Notes under the pieces: generated by a model
The model's input: the letters and a program-made list of their open reading frames with translations, nothing else
Databases searched by the model: none
Told to the model about the DNA's origin: nothing
Translations under genes and position numbers: made by a program
Source of the DNA: Streptomyces sp. HPF1205
GTDB lineage: Bacteria; Actinomycetota; Actinomycetes; Streptomycetales; Streptomycetaceae
Assembly (NCBI RefSeq): GCF_020400825.1
Contig: NZ_JAINVH010000019.1
Span: 1 to 64,000 of the forward strand
DNA length: 64,000 bases
Direction of reading: 5' to 3'
Part shown: positions 18,502 through 27,512 of the stretch, one piece after another
How positions within the stretch are numbered: the stretch's first letter is position 1
Layout: each line of letters opens with the position of its first letter

Positions 18502-19551
18502 TCACTTGGAGATGTTGTTGCCCCACAGCGTCTTGTCGTCGACGTCGGCCTTCGTCACCAGTGGCGCCGGGAGCTGGTCCTCCAGTCCGTTGGGGAGCTG
18601 GATGATCGTGGAGCCGTGGTCGGTCGGGCCGGGCGTGAAGGTCTTCCCGGTGGCCGCCGCCCTGGCGTAGTACAGCGCGTACTTGGCGTAGAGGTCGGCC
18701 GGCTGGGAGATGGTGGCGTCGATCTGGCCCTTGCGGATCGCGTCGAACTCCTGCGGGATGCCGTCGTTGGAGATGATCGCGATGTGGCCGGGCTGCCCGG
18801 CCGGCTTGAGCAGGCCCTTCTGCTGCAGCAGCGCGAGAGTGGGCTGCAGGAAGACGCCGCCTGCCTGCATGTAGAGGCCGTTGATGTCGGGGTGCTGGGC
18901 CAGCAGCGTCTGCAGTTTGCTGGAGGCGACCGCGCCGTCCCAGTTGGTGGGCAGCGGGTAGACGGTGATCCCGGGGAACTTCTGCTTCATGCAGGAGCCG
19001 AACGCCTCCGAGCGGTCGCGGCCGTTGATGGAGCTGAGGTCTCCCTCGAACTCCGCCACCTTCCCCTTGCCGCCGAGCTGCTTGCCCAGGAAATCGCAGG
19101 CTTTGGTGCCGTACGCCCGGTTGTCGGCGCGCACGACCATGTACACCTTGCCCTTGTCCGGGCGGGTGTCGACGCTGACGACAGGGATGTTCTTCCCGGC
19201 CAGCTGGTCCAGCGTGGAGGCGATGGCGCCGGTGTCCTGCGGGGCCATGACGATGGCCTTGGCGCCCGTGCGCTCCAGCACCTGGACGTTGGCGACCAGC
19301 TTGGTGATGTCGTTCTGCGAGTTGCTGATCGGCAGGGCCTTCACACCCTGCGGGCCCAGGTAGTCCTGGATGTACTGGGCGTAGGAGTTCCAGAAGTCGG
19401 AGTCGGATCTGGGCAGGTCGATGCCTATGACCGGCTTGCCGGACGACCCCGAGGAACTGCTGTCACTGCCGCGGTTGCACGCGGTGGCGACTGCGGCGAA
19501 CAACACCGCGCCGGCGACTGCGGCCGTGACACGAACGTAGCTGGGCTTCAT
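18502..19551 (-). CDS. Sugar ABC transporter substrate-binding lipoprotein
   Basis: 349 residues, periplasmic-binding-protein type I (RbsB-like). Lipoprotein signal with lipobox AVATAC, a Ser-rich linker, then the two-lobe domain (PVIGIDLPRSDSDFWNSYAQ, KAIVMAPQDTGAIASTLDQL, IAIISNDGIPQEFDAIRKGQ). First gene of the importer operon and divergent from the L-fuconate dehydratase gene, so a deoxyhexose such as L-fucose is the likely ligand. Confidence 0.9.
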   Translation of the reverse strand: MKPSYVRVTAAVAGAVLFAAVATACNRGSDSSSSGSSGKPVIGIDLPRSDSDFWNSYAQYIQDYLGPQGVKALPISNSQNDITKLVANVQVLERTGAKAIVMAPQDTGAIASTLDQLAGKNIPVVSVDTRPDKGKVYMVVRADNRAYGTKACDFLGKQLGGKGKVAEFEGDLSSINGRDRSEAFGSCMKQKFPGITVYPLPTNWDGAVASSKLQTLLAQHPDINGLYMQAGGVFLQPTLALLQQKGLLKPAGQPGHIAIISNDGIPQEFDAIRKGQIDATISQPADLYAKYALYYARAAATGKTFTPGPTDHGSTIIQLPNGLEDQLPAPLVTKADVDDKTLWGNNISK

Positions 19552-20129
19552 GGGTCCGCACTTTCCTCGTCACCGAGGGCCGTCCTCGGATGCCTGTGAG
19601 ACGTGGCGAGGACGTTACGAGCGCATTGCTGAGCTTGACAAGAGTTCATCCGATGAATTCGCGTTTTCGTGACCTGAGCCGTCCTTGACAGCGGCAAGAT
19701 CCAAGGAACTTTCGCCATCTATAGGGAAGATTCGCTTCATCGTCCTCTCACTCGCCTAGGAAACCTCGGAGGTTTGTCTTGCGTTGGTCGGGTGGTGGCC
19801 GTAGGGTCGCGATCGCTGCGAGTGATTCCTCCGAAGACCGGGGTTCGCGCTGGTCGGACGGCCGTGCAGACGTGCGGACGGACGGGCTGCGGTGGCGGTG
19901 GGCGGCGGGTTCGGGCGCTTGAGGAGCGGGCGGGCCCCGGTGCGTAGGCCGGGGCGCGCGGGTGCCCGGTCCGGCTCGGCTTCCCGGGCCCGGCGGCGTG
20001 TCCGGCGTTGCCGGTGTGTGTTCGGCGGTCGGCTCCGGGTCCTCACCGCAGGGCCTGGCCTCCGGGGTCCGGTCCTGCGGTCCGGGCCCCGGTGGTGTGG
20101 CCCCCTCGTACCAGTGAAAGGCCCTTCTC
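19552..20129. other. Divergent regulatory region of the sugar locus
   Basis: 578 bp between the binding-protein gene and the L-fuconate dehydratase gene. No ORF looks real. An AT-richer core at 19620-19760 contains two TTGACA hexamers on the plus strand (from 19636 and from 19685) and the palindrome at 19645. The part nearer the dehydratase is very GC-rich and probably forms a long untranslated leader. Confidence 0.5.
19645..19657. promoter_or_regulatory. Palindromic operator candidate, fucose locus
   Basis: TTCATC-C-GATGAA is a perfect 6-1-6 dyad in the core of the divergent intergenic region, overlapping a plus-strand TTGACA-type promoter element. A closely related motif lies upstream of the GH95-like hydrolase gene at 34149. 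Odd-centred sites of this kind are more usual for GntR-type than LacI-type regulators. The regulator is not identified in this window. Confidence 0.5.
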
Positions 20130-21515
20130 GTGTCCTGCGGATCCTCCCGGATTACCGGCTTCCACACCTATGACGTGCGTTTCCCCACCTCGCGGGAGCT
20201 GGACGGGTCGGATGCCATGAACCCCGACCCCGACTACTCGGCCGCCTACGTGGTGCTGCGGACCGACGATGCCGACGGCCTGGAGGGCCACGGCTTCACC
20301 TTCACCATCGGCCGTGGCAACGACGTCCAGGTCGCCGCCATCGAGGCATTGCGCGCCCACGTCGTGGGTCGCGGCGTGGCGGAGGTGTGCGCCGATCCCG
20401 GCTCGCTCAGCCGCGACCTGATCGGCGACAGCCAGCTGCGCTGGCTCGGGCCGGAAAAAGGCGTGATGCACATGGCCGTCGGAGCGGTCGTCAACGCCGT
20501 GTGGGACCTGACGGCCAGACGTGCGGACAGGCCGCTGTGGCGGCTGCTCGCCGACGCCGACCCCCACTGGCTGGCCGACCAGATCGACTACCGCTACATC
20601 ACCGACGCCCTCACCCGCGAGGAGGCCGTGGCGATCCTCCAGCAGGGACGCCAGGGCCGGGCCGCCCGGCAGGCCGACCTGCTGGCCCGCGGCTACCCCG
20701 CCTACGCCACCTCCCCCGGCTGGCTGGGTTACAGCGACCAGAAGCTGACCACGCTCGCCCGCCGGGCCGTCGCCGACGGCTTCACCCAGATCAAGCTGAA
20801 AGTCGGAGCCGACCTCCACGACGACATCCGGCGCATGCGCGCGGCCCGCGCCGCCGTCGGACCCGGGATACGTATCGCCATCGACGCGAACCAGCGGTGG
20901 AACCGCGACGAGGCCGTCACCTGGACCACCGCGCTGGCCCGGTTCGATCCGTACTGGATCGAGGAACCCACCAGCCCCGACGACATCCTCGCTCACGCCG
21001 CCATCCGCAGAGCCGTCGCACCGGTCAAGGTCGCCACCGGCGAACACGTGCACAACAGGATCGTCTTCAAACAGCTCCTGCAGGCCGACGCCGTCGACAT
21101 ACTCCAGCTGGACGCCGCCAGAGTCGCCGGCGTCAACGAGAACCTCGCCGTGCTCCTCATGGCCGCCAAGTACGGCGTGCCGGTCTGCCCGCACGCCGGA
21201 GGCGTCGGCCTGTGCGAACTCGTTCAGCACCTGGCCATGTTCGACTACCTCGCCGTCTCCGGCACCGTCCAGGACCGTGCGATCGAGTTCGTCGACCACC
21301 TCCACGAACACTTCACCGACCCCGTGACGATCAGCGACGGCCACTACCTCGCGCCCACCGCAGCCGGCTTCTCCGCGCGCATGCACCGCGGATCCCTCAC
21401 CCGCTACGCCTACCCGCACGGCGAATTCTGGACGGCCGACCTCAGCGGCACGCCGCAAGCCACCGCCCCCCACCACACCCGCGATCAGGACGAGGACGAG
21501 GAGCTCACCGCATGA
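20130..21515 (+). CDS. L-fuconate dehydratase (enolase superfamily)
   Basis: 461 residues, GTG start behind GAAAGG. Mandelate-racemase-like enolase fold: capping domain, then KLKVGADLHDD (K-x-K bases), AIDANQRWN (metal Asp), YWIEEPTSPDD (metal Glu), VATGEHVHNRIVFKQ (metal Glu) and PHAGGVGLCELVQH with the His. The N-terminal TSRELDGSDAMNPDPDYSAA matches L-fuconate dehydratases. It converts L-fuconate to 2-keto-3-deoxy-L-fuconate. Its stop overlaps the SDR start (ATGA), and it is divergent from the sugar importer. Confidence 0.88.
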   Translation: MSCGSSRITGFHTYDVRFPTSRELDGSDAMNPDPDYSAAYVVLRTDDADGLEGHGFTFTIGRGNDVQVAAIEALRAHVVGRGVAEVCADPGSLSRDLIGDSQLRWLGPEKGVMHMAVGAVVNAVWDLTARRADRPLWRLLADADPHWLADQIDYRYITDALTREEAVAILQQGRQGRAARQADLLARGYPAYATSPGWLGYSDQKLTTLARRAVADGFTQIKLKVGADLHDDIRRMRAARAAVGPGIRIAIDANQRWNRDEAVTWTTALARFDPYWIEEPTSPDDILAHAAIRRAVAPVKVATGEHVHNRIVFKQLLQADAVDILQLDAARVAGVNENLAVLLMAAKYGVPVCPHAGGVGLCELVQHLAMFDYLAVSGTVQDRAIEFVDHLHEHFTDPVTISDGHYLAPTAAGFSARMHRGSLTRYAYPHGEFWTADLSGTPQATAPHHTRDQDEDEELTA

Positions 21516-22265
21516 ACGGACTGGAGGGCCTGCGGGCCCTGGTGACCGGCGGAGCCTCCGGGATCGGGCGGCCCACGGCCGAACTCCTGGCGCGCCAGGG
21601 CGCGCACGTGGCCGTATTGGACCTGAACACCCCCACCACTGCCGAGCCGCTCATCGCCCTCACCGCCGACCTCATCGACGACTCCCAGGTCCGCGCCGCC
21701 GTCGCCCACGCCGCCGAACGACTGGACGGCCTCGACATCCTGGTCAACAACGCCGGCATCGGCGCCATGGGCTCGGTCGAGGACAACCCCGACGAGCAGT
21801 GGCACCACGTGCTGGACGTCAACGTCCTCGGCGTCGTACGCACCACCCGCGCCGCACTCCCCCACCTGCGCCGGTCCCGGCACGCCGCCACCGTCAACAC
21901 CTGTTCCATCGCCGCGACCGCCGGCCTGCCGCAACGGGCCCTGTACTCCGTCGGCAAGGGCGCCGGACTTTCCCTCACCCCGGCCATGGCCGCCGACCAC
22001 GTGCACGAGGGCATCCGGGTCACCTGCGTCAACCCCGGGACCGCCGACACCCCCTGGATCAGCCGGCTGCTCGACGCGGCCGACGACCCCGAGGCGGAAC
22101 GCGCCGCCCTCGACGCCCGCCGGCCCCTTGAGGCGCCTGGTGACCGCCGGCGAGGTCGCCGCCGCCATCGCGTACCTGGCCTCGCCCGCGGCCGCCTCGG
22201 TCACCGGCACGTCGCTGGCCGTCGACGGCGGCATGGCCGGCCTGCGACTGCGCCCCCGGCGATGA
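21512..22265 (+). pseudogene. SDR dehydrogenase of the fucose pathway, frameshifted
   Basis: Starts at MNGLEGLRALVTGGASGIG, overlapping the dehydratase stop. NNAGIGA, a catalytic Ser (CSIAAT) and YSVGK are intact. An extra A at 22131 (CCCCTTGAGGCGC where CCCCTTGGGCGC is expected) breaks the frame. Without it the protein continues RLVTAGEVAAAIAYLASP and SVTGTSLAVDGGMAG to a stop at 22263-22265, a normal SDR tail of about 250 residues. By context it is the 2-keto-3-deoxy-L-fuconate 4-dehydrogenase. The frameshift could be real or a sequencing error. Confidence 0.8.
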
Positions 22266-22540
22266 CCCACATCACCCCCGCACACGTGTGGGACCTCGGC
22301 GCCGGCGGCGTGCCGCGCGGCCCGGAGGCCGGCCTGCGGCGTCCCGGGCCCGGCCACGTCGGTCACGCGCGCCGCCACGACGCCGGCACATACCCCGGCC
22401 ACACCGCCTGCGTCCCCCCGGCGAAGGCGGGCGACGCCGGCGCCGCTTCGCCCGCACGGCGCCCGGACGCCGCGCGGGCCGGGCAACTCTCCGCCGGCCG
22501 CGCCCGGGCCGGCGCACCCACCGCGAAGGGGGCCCCGTAA
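22262..22540 (+). CDS. Possible small hypothetical protein
   Basis: 92 codons from an ATG that overlaps the restored SDR stop (ATGA), ending just before the LutA-type start. Composition is extreme in Ala/Gly/Pro/Arg with no recognised motif (MTHITPAHVWDLGAGGVPRG). It could be a coupled small gene, a degraded pathway gene or chance. Low confidence. Confidence 0.25.
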   Translation: MTHITPAHVWDLGAGGVPRGPEAGLRRPGPGHVGHARRHDAGTYPGHTACVPPAKAGDAGAASPARRPDAARAGQLSAGRARAGAPTAKGAP

Positions 22541-23370
22541 TGCGTATCGCCCTGTTCATCACCTGCTTCAACGACACGCTCCACCCGGACACCGGCAAGG
22601 CCGTCGTACGGGTGCTGGAGCGGCTCGGCCACACCGTCGAGTTCCCGCTCGCGCAGACCTGCTGCGGCCAGATGCACTTCAACTCGGGTTACCGGCCGGA
22701 GGCGATGCCGTTGGTGCGCGGCTTCGTCCGGGCCTTCGCCGGCTACGACGCCGTCGTCACCCCTTCCGCGTCGTGCGCGGGAATGGTCCGCCACCACCAC
22801 CAGGTCCTGGCGGGGCAGTACGGCGACGAGCGCCTGCGGTCGGAGGTCGCCGACGTCAGTGCGCGGGTTCACGAGTTCACCGAGTTCCTCGTCGACGTGC
22901 TCGGGGTGACCGACGTCGGCGCGTGCTTCCCGCACCGGGTCACCTACCACCCCACCTGCCACTCGCTGCGCGGGCTGCGCCTGGCCGACAAGCCGCTGCG
23001 GCTGCTGCGCGCGGTGCGCGGCATCGACCTCGTCGAACTGCCCGGCGCGGAGTCCTGCTGCGGCTTCGGCGGCACCTTCGCGGTGAAGAACGCCGACACC
23101 TCCACGGCGATGCTCGCGGACAAGTTGCACGGCGTGATGGCCACGGGCGCGGAGGTGCTGTGCGCGGCCGACAATTCCTGCCTGCTGCACATCGGCGGCG
23201 GCCTGTCCCGGCTCAGGACCGGCATCGGCACCCTCCACCTGGCCGAGATCCTCGCCTCGACGCAGTCCCCGGTGAAATCCCCGGTGAAGCCCCAGGTGAA
23301 GCCCCAGGTGAAGTCCTCGGCGCGGGCGACCGCGGGCGACGCGACGAGCGGGGACGGTGCGCCGTGGTGA
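22540..23370 (+). CDS. lutA: LutA-type (Fe)-S oxidoreductase, L-lactate utilisation
   Basis: 276 residues with duplicated CCG domains. First: LAQTCCGQMHFNSG. Second: YHPTCHSLRG and AESCCGFGGTFAVKN. Both are typical of LutA/YkgE. The product pairs with LutB and LutC to oxidise L-lactate to pyruvate. The C-terminus carries an unusual tail of four 4-residue repeats (SPVK, SPVK, PQVK, PQVK) encoded by a 12-bp tandem repeat. Its stop overlaps the lutB start. In this operon it would remove the L-lactate made from L-fucose. Confidence 0.9.
   Translation: MRIALFITCFNDTLHPDTGKAVVRVLERLGHTVEFPLAQTCCGQMHFNSGYRPEAMPLVRGFVRAFAGYDAVVTPSASCAGMVRHHHQVLAGQYGDERLRSEVADVSARVHEFTEFLVDVLGVTDVGACFPHRVTYHPTCHSLRGLRLADKPLRLLRAVRGIDLVELPGAESCCGFGGTFAVKNADTSTAMLADKLHGVMATGAEVLCAADNSCLLHIGGGLSRLRTGIGTLHLAEILASTQSPVKSPVKPQVKPQVKSSARATAGDATSGDGAPW
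23266..23313 (+). repeat. 12-bp tandem repeat, four copies, in lutA
   Basis: Four in-frame 12-bp units (TCCCCGGTGAAA, TCCCCGGTGAAG, then CCCCAGGTGAAG twice) encode SPVK-SPVK-PQVK-PQVK near the C-terminus of the LutA-type protein. Copy-number change would not shift the frame. Confidence 0.85.
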
Positions 23371-24896
23371 GGTCGGTCGACAAGCACGGGTCGCGTGCCG
23401 CCGCCACTCCCGGCACCGGCACCGGCACCGGCACCGGCACCAACGTGGTGTGGCTGGGCAGCCCTCCGTTCCCCGAAGCCGCCCGCGAGGCCCTGGCCGA
23501 CTCGCAGCTGCGCCGCAATCTGCGCACGGCGACCACCGCCATCCGCGACAAGCGCACGGCCGTCACTGCCGAGCTGGACGACTGGGAGCAGCTGCGGGAG
23601 GCGGGCGCCGCGATCAAACGCCGGACCCTGCGCCACCTCGACCGGTACCTGGTGCAGTTGGAGGACTCCGTAACCCGGGCCGGCGGCACGGTCCACTGGG
23701 CCTGCGACGCCGCCGAGGCCAACAGCATCGTCACCGACCTCGTACGCCGCACCGGAGCGCACGAAGTGGTGAAGGTCAAGTCCATGGCCACCCAGGAAAT
23801 CGGCCTGAACGAGCACCTCGCCCGGTCCGGCGTCCGCGCCTACGAGACCGATCTGGCGGAGCTCGTCGTCCAGCTCGGCGACGACCGGCCCTCCCACATC
23901 CTGGTCCCGGCCATCCACCGCAACAGGGCGGAGATCCGCGACATCTTCCTCCGGGAGATGGCCGCATGGGGGCGGCCGTCACCGGAGGAGCTGACGGACG
24001 AGCCGGGCGCCCTCGCCGAGGCCGCCCGGCTGCACCTGCGGGAGAAGTTCCTGCGCGCGAAGGTGGCGGTCTGCGGCGCCAACTTCGCCGTGGCCGACAC
24101 CGGCACCATCGGCGTCGTGGAATCCGAGGGCAACGGCCGGATGTGCCTGAGCCTGCCGGAGACGCTGATCACCGTCATGGGCATCGAGAAGGTCCTGCCC
24201 ACCTGGCAGGACCTCGAGGTGTTCCTGCAGCTGCTGCCGCGCTCCTCCACCGGCGAGCGGATGAACCCCTACACCTCGACCTGGACGGGCACCACCACCG
24301 GCGACGGCCCCCGCGCCTTCCACCTGGTCCTCCTCGACAACGGGCGTACGGCCACCCTCGCCGATCCCGTCGGCCGCCAAGCACTGGCCTGCATCCGCTG
24401 CTCGGCCTGCCTCAACGTCTGCCCGGTCTACGAACGCACCGGCGGCCGGGCCTACGGTTCGGTGTACCCCGGACCCATCGGCGCGGTCCTGACCCCCCAA
24501 CTGGTCAGTGGCGGTCACGCCGACACGCTCCCCTTCGCCTCGACGCTGTGCGGGGCGTGCTACGAAGTCTGCCCGGTGATGATCGACATTCCCGAAGTCC
24601 TCACCCACCTGCGAGCCCGGGTCGTCGAGAACACGCGCGCGAGGCGGCGCACCCCCACTCCCGAGGCCGTCATGATGAAAGCCGCGACCGCCGTCCTGGC
24701 CGAGCCCGCGCGTCTGGTTGCCGCCCAGAAGGCGGCAGCGTGGGGCGGGCGGCTGCTGGGCAGGCGCGGCGTCATGGGCCCGCTCCCCGGGCCGCTGCGC
24801 GGCTGGAGCGACGCCCGCGACACCCCCGTTCCGCCACGCGAGACCTTCCGCGCCTGGTGGCGGGACCGCCGAGAGGAAGGAACCGCCGACCGGTGA
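23367..24896 (+). CDS. lutB: LutB-type iron-sulfur protein, L-lactate utilisation
   Basis: 509 residues (GTG at 23367 overlapping the lutA stop; GTG at 23364 is an alternative). An N-terminal LUD domain (VKVKSMATQEIGLNEHLARS, AVADTGTIGVVESEGNGR) is followed by a ferredoxin-like region with CIRCSACLNVCPVY and CGACYEVCPV, which would bind two 4Fe-4S clusters. The N-terminus carries a Gly-Thr repeat from a hexanucleotide repeat. It overlaps lutC by GTGA, so lutABC is one coupled unit. Confidence 0.92.
   Translation: MRSVDKHGSRAAATPGTGTGTGTGTNVVWLGSPPFPEAAREALADSQLRRNLRTATTAIRDKRTAVTAELDDWEQLREAGAAIKRRTLRHLDRYLVQLEDSVTRAGGTVHWACDAAEANSIVTDLVRRTGAHEVVKVKSMATQEIGLNEHLARSGVRAYETDLAELVVQLGDDRPSHILVPAIHRNRAEIRDIFLREMAAWGRPSPEELTDEPGALAEAARLHLREKFLRAKVAVCGANFAVADTGTIGVVESEGNGRMCLSLPETLITVMGIEKVLPTWQDLEVFLQLLPRSSTGERMNPYTSTWTGTTTGDGPRAFHLVLLDNGRTATLADPVGRQALACIRCSACLNVCPVYERTGGRAYGSVYPGPIGAVLTPQLVSGGHADTLPFASTLCGACYEVCPVMIDIPEVLTHLRARVVENTRARRRTPTPEAVMMKAATAVLAEPARLVAAQKAAAWGGRLLGRRGVMGPLPGPLRGWSDARDTPVPPRETFRAWWRDRREEGTADR
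23412..23441 (+). repeat. Hexanucleotide tandem repeat, five copies, in lutB
   Basis: Five perfect GGCACC units encode (Gly-Thr)5 near the N-terminus of the LutB-type protein, before the conserved LUD domain. In-frame length variation would be tolerated. Confidence 0.9.
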
Positions 24897-25543
24897 ACAG
24901 CCGCGACACCATCCTCGGCCGCGTGCGGGACGCGCTCGCCGACGTACCGCCGCAGGAGCGGCCCGAGCACGTTCCGGTCCCGCGCCACTACCGCCGCAGC
25001 CACGCGGGCCCGGCCGGCCTGCCGACACTGTTCACCGAACGGGTCGCCGGCTACGGCGCCCGGGTGACCGAAGCGGACGCGTCCGGGGCGCGCCGGGTCC
25101 TTGGCGGCATCCTGGCCGACCGCGGGCTGTCGTCCCTGGTGGTCCCGCCCGGCTTCCCCGAGGAGCTGCTGCCCGAGGGGCCGTGGCGGATCCTGCGCGA
25201 ACCGCTGACCGTGCCCGCGCTCGACCGGGCCGACGGCGTACTGACCACGGCCGCCGCCGCCATCGCCGTCACCGGGACCGTCGTCCTGGACGGCGGTCCC
25301 GGCATGGGCCGCCGCGCCCTCAGCCTGCTCCCCGACTACCACCTGTGCGTGGTCCGCGAGGACAGGATCACCGCCGACGTCCCCGACGCCCTCGCGCTGC
25401 TGGACCCGTCCCGCCCTCTGACCTTCGTCTCCGGGCCCTCGGCCACCAGCGACATCGAACTCGCCCGCGTCGAAGGCGTCCACGGCCCCCGCACCCTCGA
25501 CATCCTCGTCCTGCAAGGCCTCCGCCATGAGGACAGGACGTGA
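24893..25543 (+). CDS. lutC: LutC-type lactate utilisation protein (LUD domain)
   Basis: 216 residues with GTG start overlapping the lutB stop. LUD/YkgG family: LTVPALDRADGVLTTAAAAI, AVTGTVVLDGG, LLPDYHLCVVREDRI and PSATSDIELARVEGVHGPRT are the hallmarks. Third member of the LutABC complex that oxidises L-lactate to pyruvate in the cytosol. Last gene of the fucose-type operon. Confidence 0.92.
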   Translation: MNSRDTILGRVRDALADVPPQERPEHVPVPRHYRRSHAGPAGLPTLFTERVAGYGARVTEADASGARRVLGGILADRGLSSLVVPPGFPEELLPEGPWRILREPLTVPALDRADGVLTTAAAAIAVTGTVVLDGGPGMGRRALSLLPDYHLCVVREDRITADVPDALALLDPSRPLTFVSGPSATSDIELARVEGVHGPRTLDILVLQGLRHEDRT

Positions 25544-26145
25544 AAGCCGCCCCGCGCGCCCCCGCGTCCTCCCCCGCCCGTGCGTGCGCGGGCAGGCCCG
25601 GCGACCGCAGGCACGAGGTTCGGGCGCACCACCTCGGTCCGCGCCGGGCCGGAGGGGGACTCGCGCTGCCGCCCGGCTGGTGCTGTGCCCGGGAAGGTCA
25701 GCCGGTCGCTCGCGGCGTCCAGGGGGTGCATTCGCCGCAGGGCAGCGGGAGCTTCGCAAGGCACCGGATCGGCCGCGTAAGGGGCCTGTTCGGCCGGTTC
25801 GGCAACGCCGCTCAGGTGCCGTGACCGGGGGCACCTGCCGGCCGCCGGGTCAGCGCACCTTCACCGCGCTGGGGAGCCCGCCGTCCGTCCGGGCCGGGGG
25901 ATCCCGGGCCCTCGGACCAGTCCGAGGGCCCGGGTCCGGGGAGTCGGCCGCGCGGACGTGCGCGGTGATGCCTTCACGCGGACGGGAGGGCCCCGCCGTG
26001 CTCCGCCCGGCACCGGCCTGCGCGGCAGACCTTGACGCGCCCGGCCCCCACGTCCGGGCGCGCGGCACTGCGGCTAGGCTTCCGGCACGGCGAGGGGGCG
26101 CCGGGCCCGCCTCGTGTGCCGGCGCCGTGCAGCGAGGAGCGTGTT
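25544..26145. other. Intergenic region, no convincing gene
   Basis: About 600 bp between lutC and the next gene. Open frames on both strands are low-complexity Arg/Pro/Ala translations of GC-rich DNA. It contains a strong hairpin at 25903-25934 and, near 26110-26140, the ribosome site region of the downstream gene. Confidence 0.5.
25903..25934. terminator. Strong hairpin after the lut operon
   Basis: Perfect 14-bp stem (CCCGGGCCCTCGGA at 25903-25916 with its complement at 25921-25934) and CCAG loop. No T tract follows, as is common for Streptomyces terminators. It lies between two plus-strand genes and could end the fucose/lut transcript. Confidence 0.6.
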
Positions 26146-27330
26146 GTGAGCACACCACCGGGGGGCCAGGGTCCCAACGGCAGTCCCGCCGCCGCGAGCG
26201 GTCCCTACGGACCCCCGCCCGCAGGCGGCAGCCCCTCCGGGTACGGCCCGTCCGCCAGTGGCCACCCGGCGTACGGCGGCTCGCCCTACGGGCCGGGCGG
26301 GTACGGCGGCGCCCCGCCGGCGGGCACGGTGCCCGGCCGGCCGGGCACGGACCGGGCCCCGGCGGGCGGCGGCTGGGTTCCCTCGGGGGCGACGCCACCG
26401 CCGAGGCAGACACAACCAGGAGTCGGCGAGAGGCAGTTCACGGCAGCCCCGCGGCGTTCGCGGACCGGCCTGGCCGCGCAGTACGTGCTTCAGTACGTCT
26501 ACATCCCCGTGTGGGCCGCGCTCGCCTTCGCCCTGCTGGCCCTGGTGGTCGCCATCGACATCCTCGGCGACGGCAACCTCGGCCTGCCCGGCGCGGTGTT
26601 CGCCTTCAAGCAGACCGCCATCTCCTGGCGCCGGCTGCGTACCGAGTGGACCGGGCGCACCGACCTGTGGGCGGCATTCACCGACGAGCGCTTCGCCAAC
26701 CTCTTCCCCGAGGCGGAGAAGAGCAGCGGCTGGCAGGCGGCCAAGCTGCCGCCCAGCGGGGTCCGGCGGGCCGAGTGCGTACTCCCGGTGCGCCACTACC
26801 GCGGGCTGGACTCGGCGGCGATCGAGCGGCTGGCCGGGCGGCGCGGCTGGTCGGTGGACTGGCAGGGGACCCGGGACCCGCGCAGCGAACTGCGTCTGCA
26901 CCGGTTCCTCCCGCCCCCGCCGCACACGGGTCTGCCCGACCCGTACGGGCCCGCGCCCCGGCGGGGCGAGCCGTGGGGGCCGCTGCGACGGCGCTTCGCG
27001 ATGCCGCTGCTCACCATGGTCTTCATGCCGCGGCTGCGCGCCCTCGAACTGCGCGACAGCGCCGACGCCTACCGCGCCCACCTCCGCACCCGGCTGCCGC
27101 GCCTCTTCGCCGCCGAGACCAAACGGGACCCGCGCCGGGGCTACCTGGCCGAGGAGGGCCGTATCCTGCGCCGGGTCAACGTGGCGTCCTGGCACTTCCG
27201 GGGCGCCGGAGCGCATGCCGTACTCGCCGTCGCCGCCGAGCACGGCTGGCACCTGGACCACTCCTTCCCGGCCGAACCGGACGGCCCGGTCCGCCTCTGC
27301 CGACCCGACGCGGCCACGCCGGCCCCGTGA
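26146..27330 (+). CDS. Membrane-anchored protein with Gly/Pro/Tyr-rich N-terminus
   Basis: 394 residues, GTG start behind GAGGAG. Residues 1-90 are disordered and rich in Gly, Pro, Ser and Tyr (GPYGPPPAGGSPSGYGPSAS). One strong hydrophobic segment follows (VYIPVWAALAFALLALVVAI, about residues 120-140), then a basic/acidic globular part of about 240 residues. No catalytic family recognised. The disordered tail plus one membrane helix is common in Streptomyces hypothetical membrane proteins. Confidence 0.7.
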   Translation: MSTPPGGQGPNGSPAAASGPYGPPPAGGSPSGYGPSASGHPAYGGSPYGPGGYGGAPPAGTVPGRPGTDRAPAGGGWVPSGATPPPRQTQPGVGERQFTAAPRRSRTGLAAQYVLQYVYIPVWAALAFALLALVVAIDILGDGNLGLPGAVFAFKQTAISWRRLRTEWTGRTDLWAAFTDERFANLFPEAEKSSGWQAAKLPPSGVRRAECVLPVRHYRGLDSAAIERLAGRRGWSVDWQGTRDPRSELRLHRFLPPPPHTGLPDPYGPAPRRGEPWGPLRRRFAMPLLTMVFMPRLRALELRDSADAYRAHLRTRLPRLFAAETKRDPRRGYLAEEGRILRRVNVASWHFRGAGAHAVLAVAAEHGWHLDHSFPAEPDGPVRLCRPDAATPAP

Positions 27331-27512
27331 GCCGGGTGCGCCGCCGCGCGCGCACGCGAAAGCGGCTGGGCGCCTGTCCTCCGGGCCGTCCCTCGGGGTA
27401 CGGACGGGTGCGCCGCATGCGCCCGGCCGGTCCTCGGCCGGGCGCCGCGGACCGGGCTTGCGGGTAAGAGTGCGCTGATCTTCAAGCTCGTGGGTACGGG
27501 GAGGCTGCAGCA

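Noticed and set aside
20387..22540. 717-residue frame starting inside the L-fuconate dehydratase gene
   Set aside because: Out-of-frame Arg-rich shadow that joins the SDR frame; only the part from 21512 is supported.
22773..25543. Long frames overlapping lutABC in other phases
   Set aside because: Only the frames with LUD, CCG and Fe-S motifs are real; the others are Arg/Pro-rich shadows.
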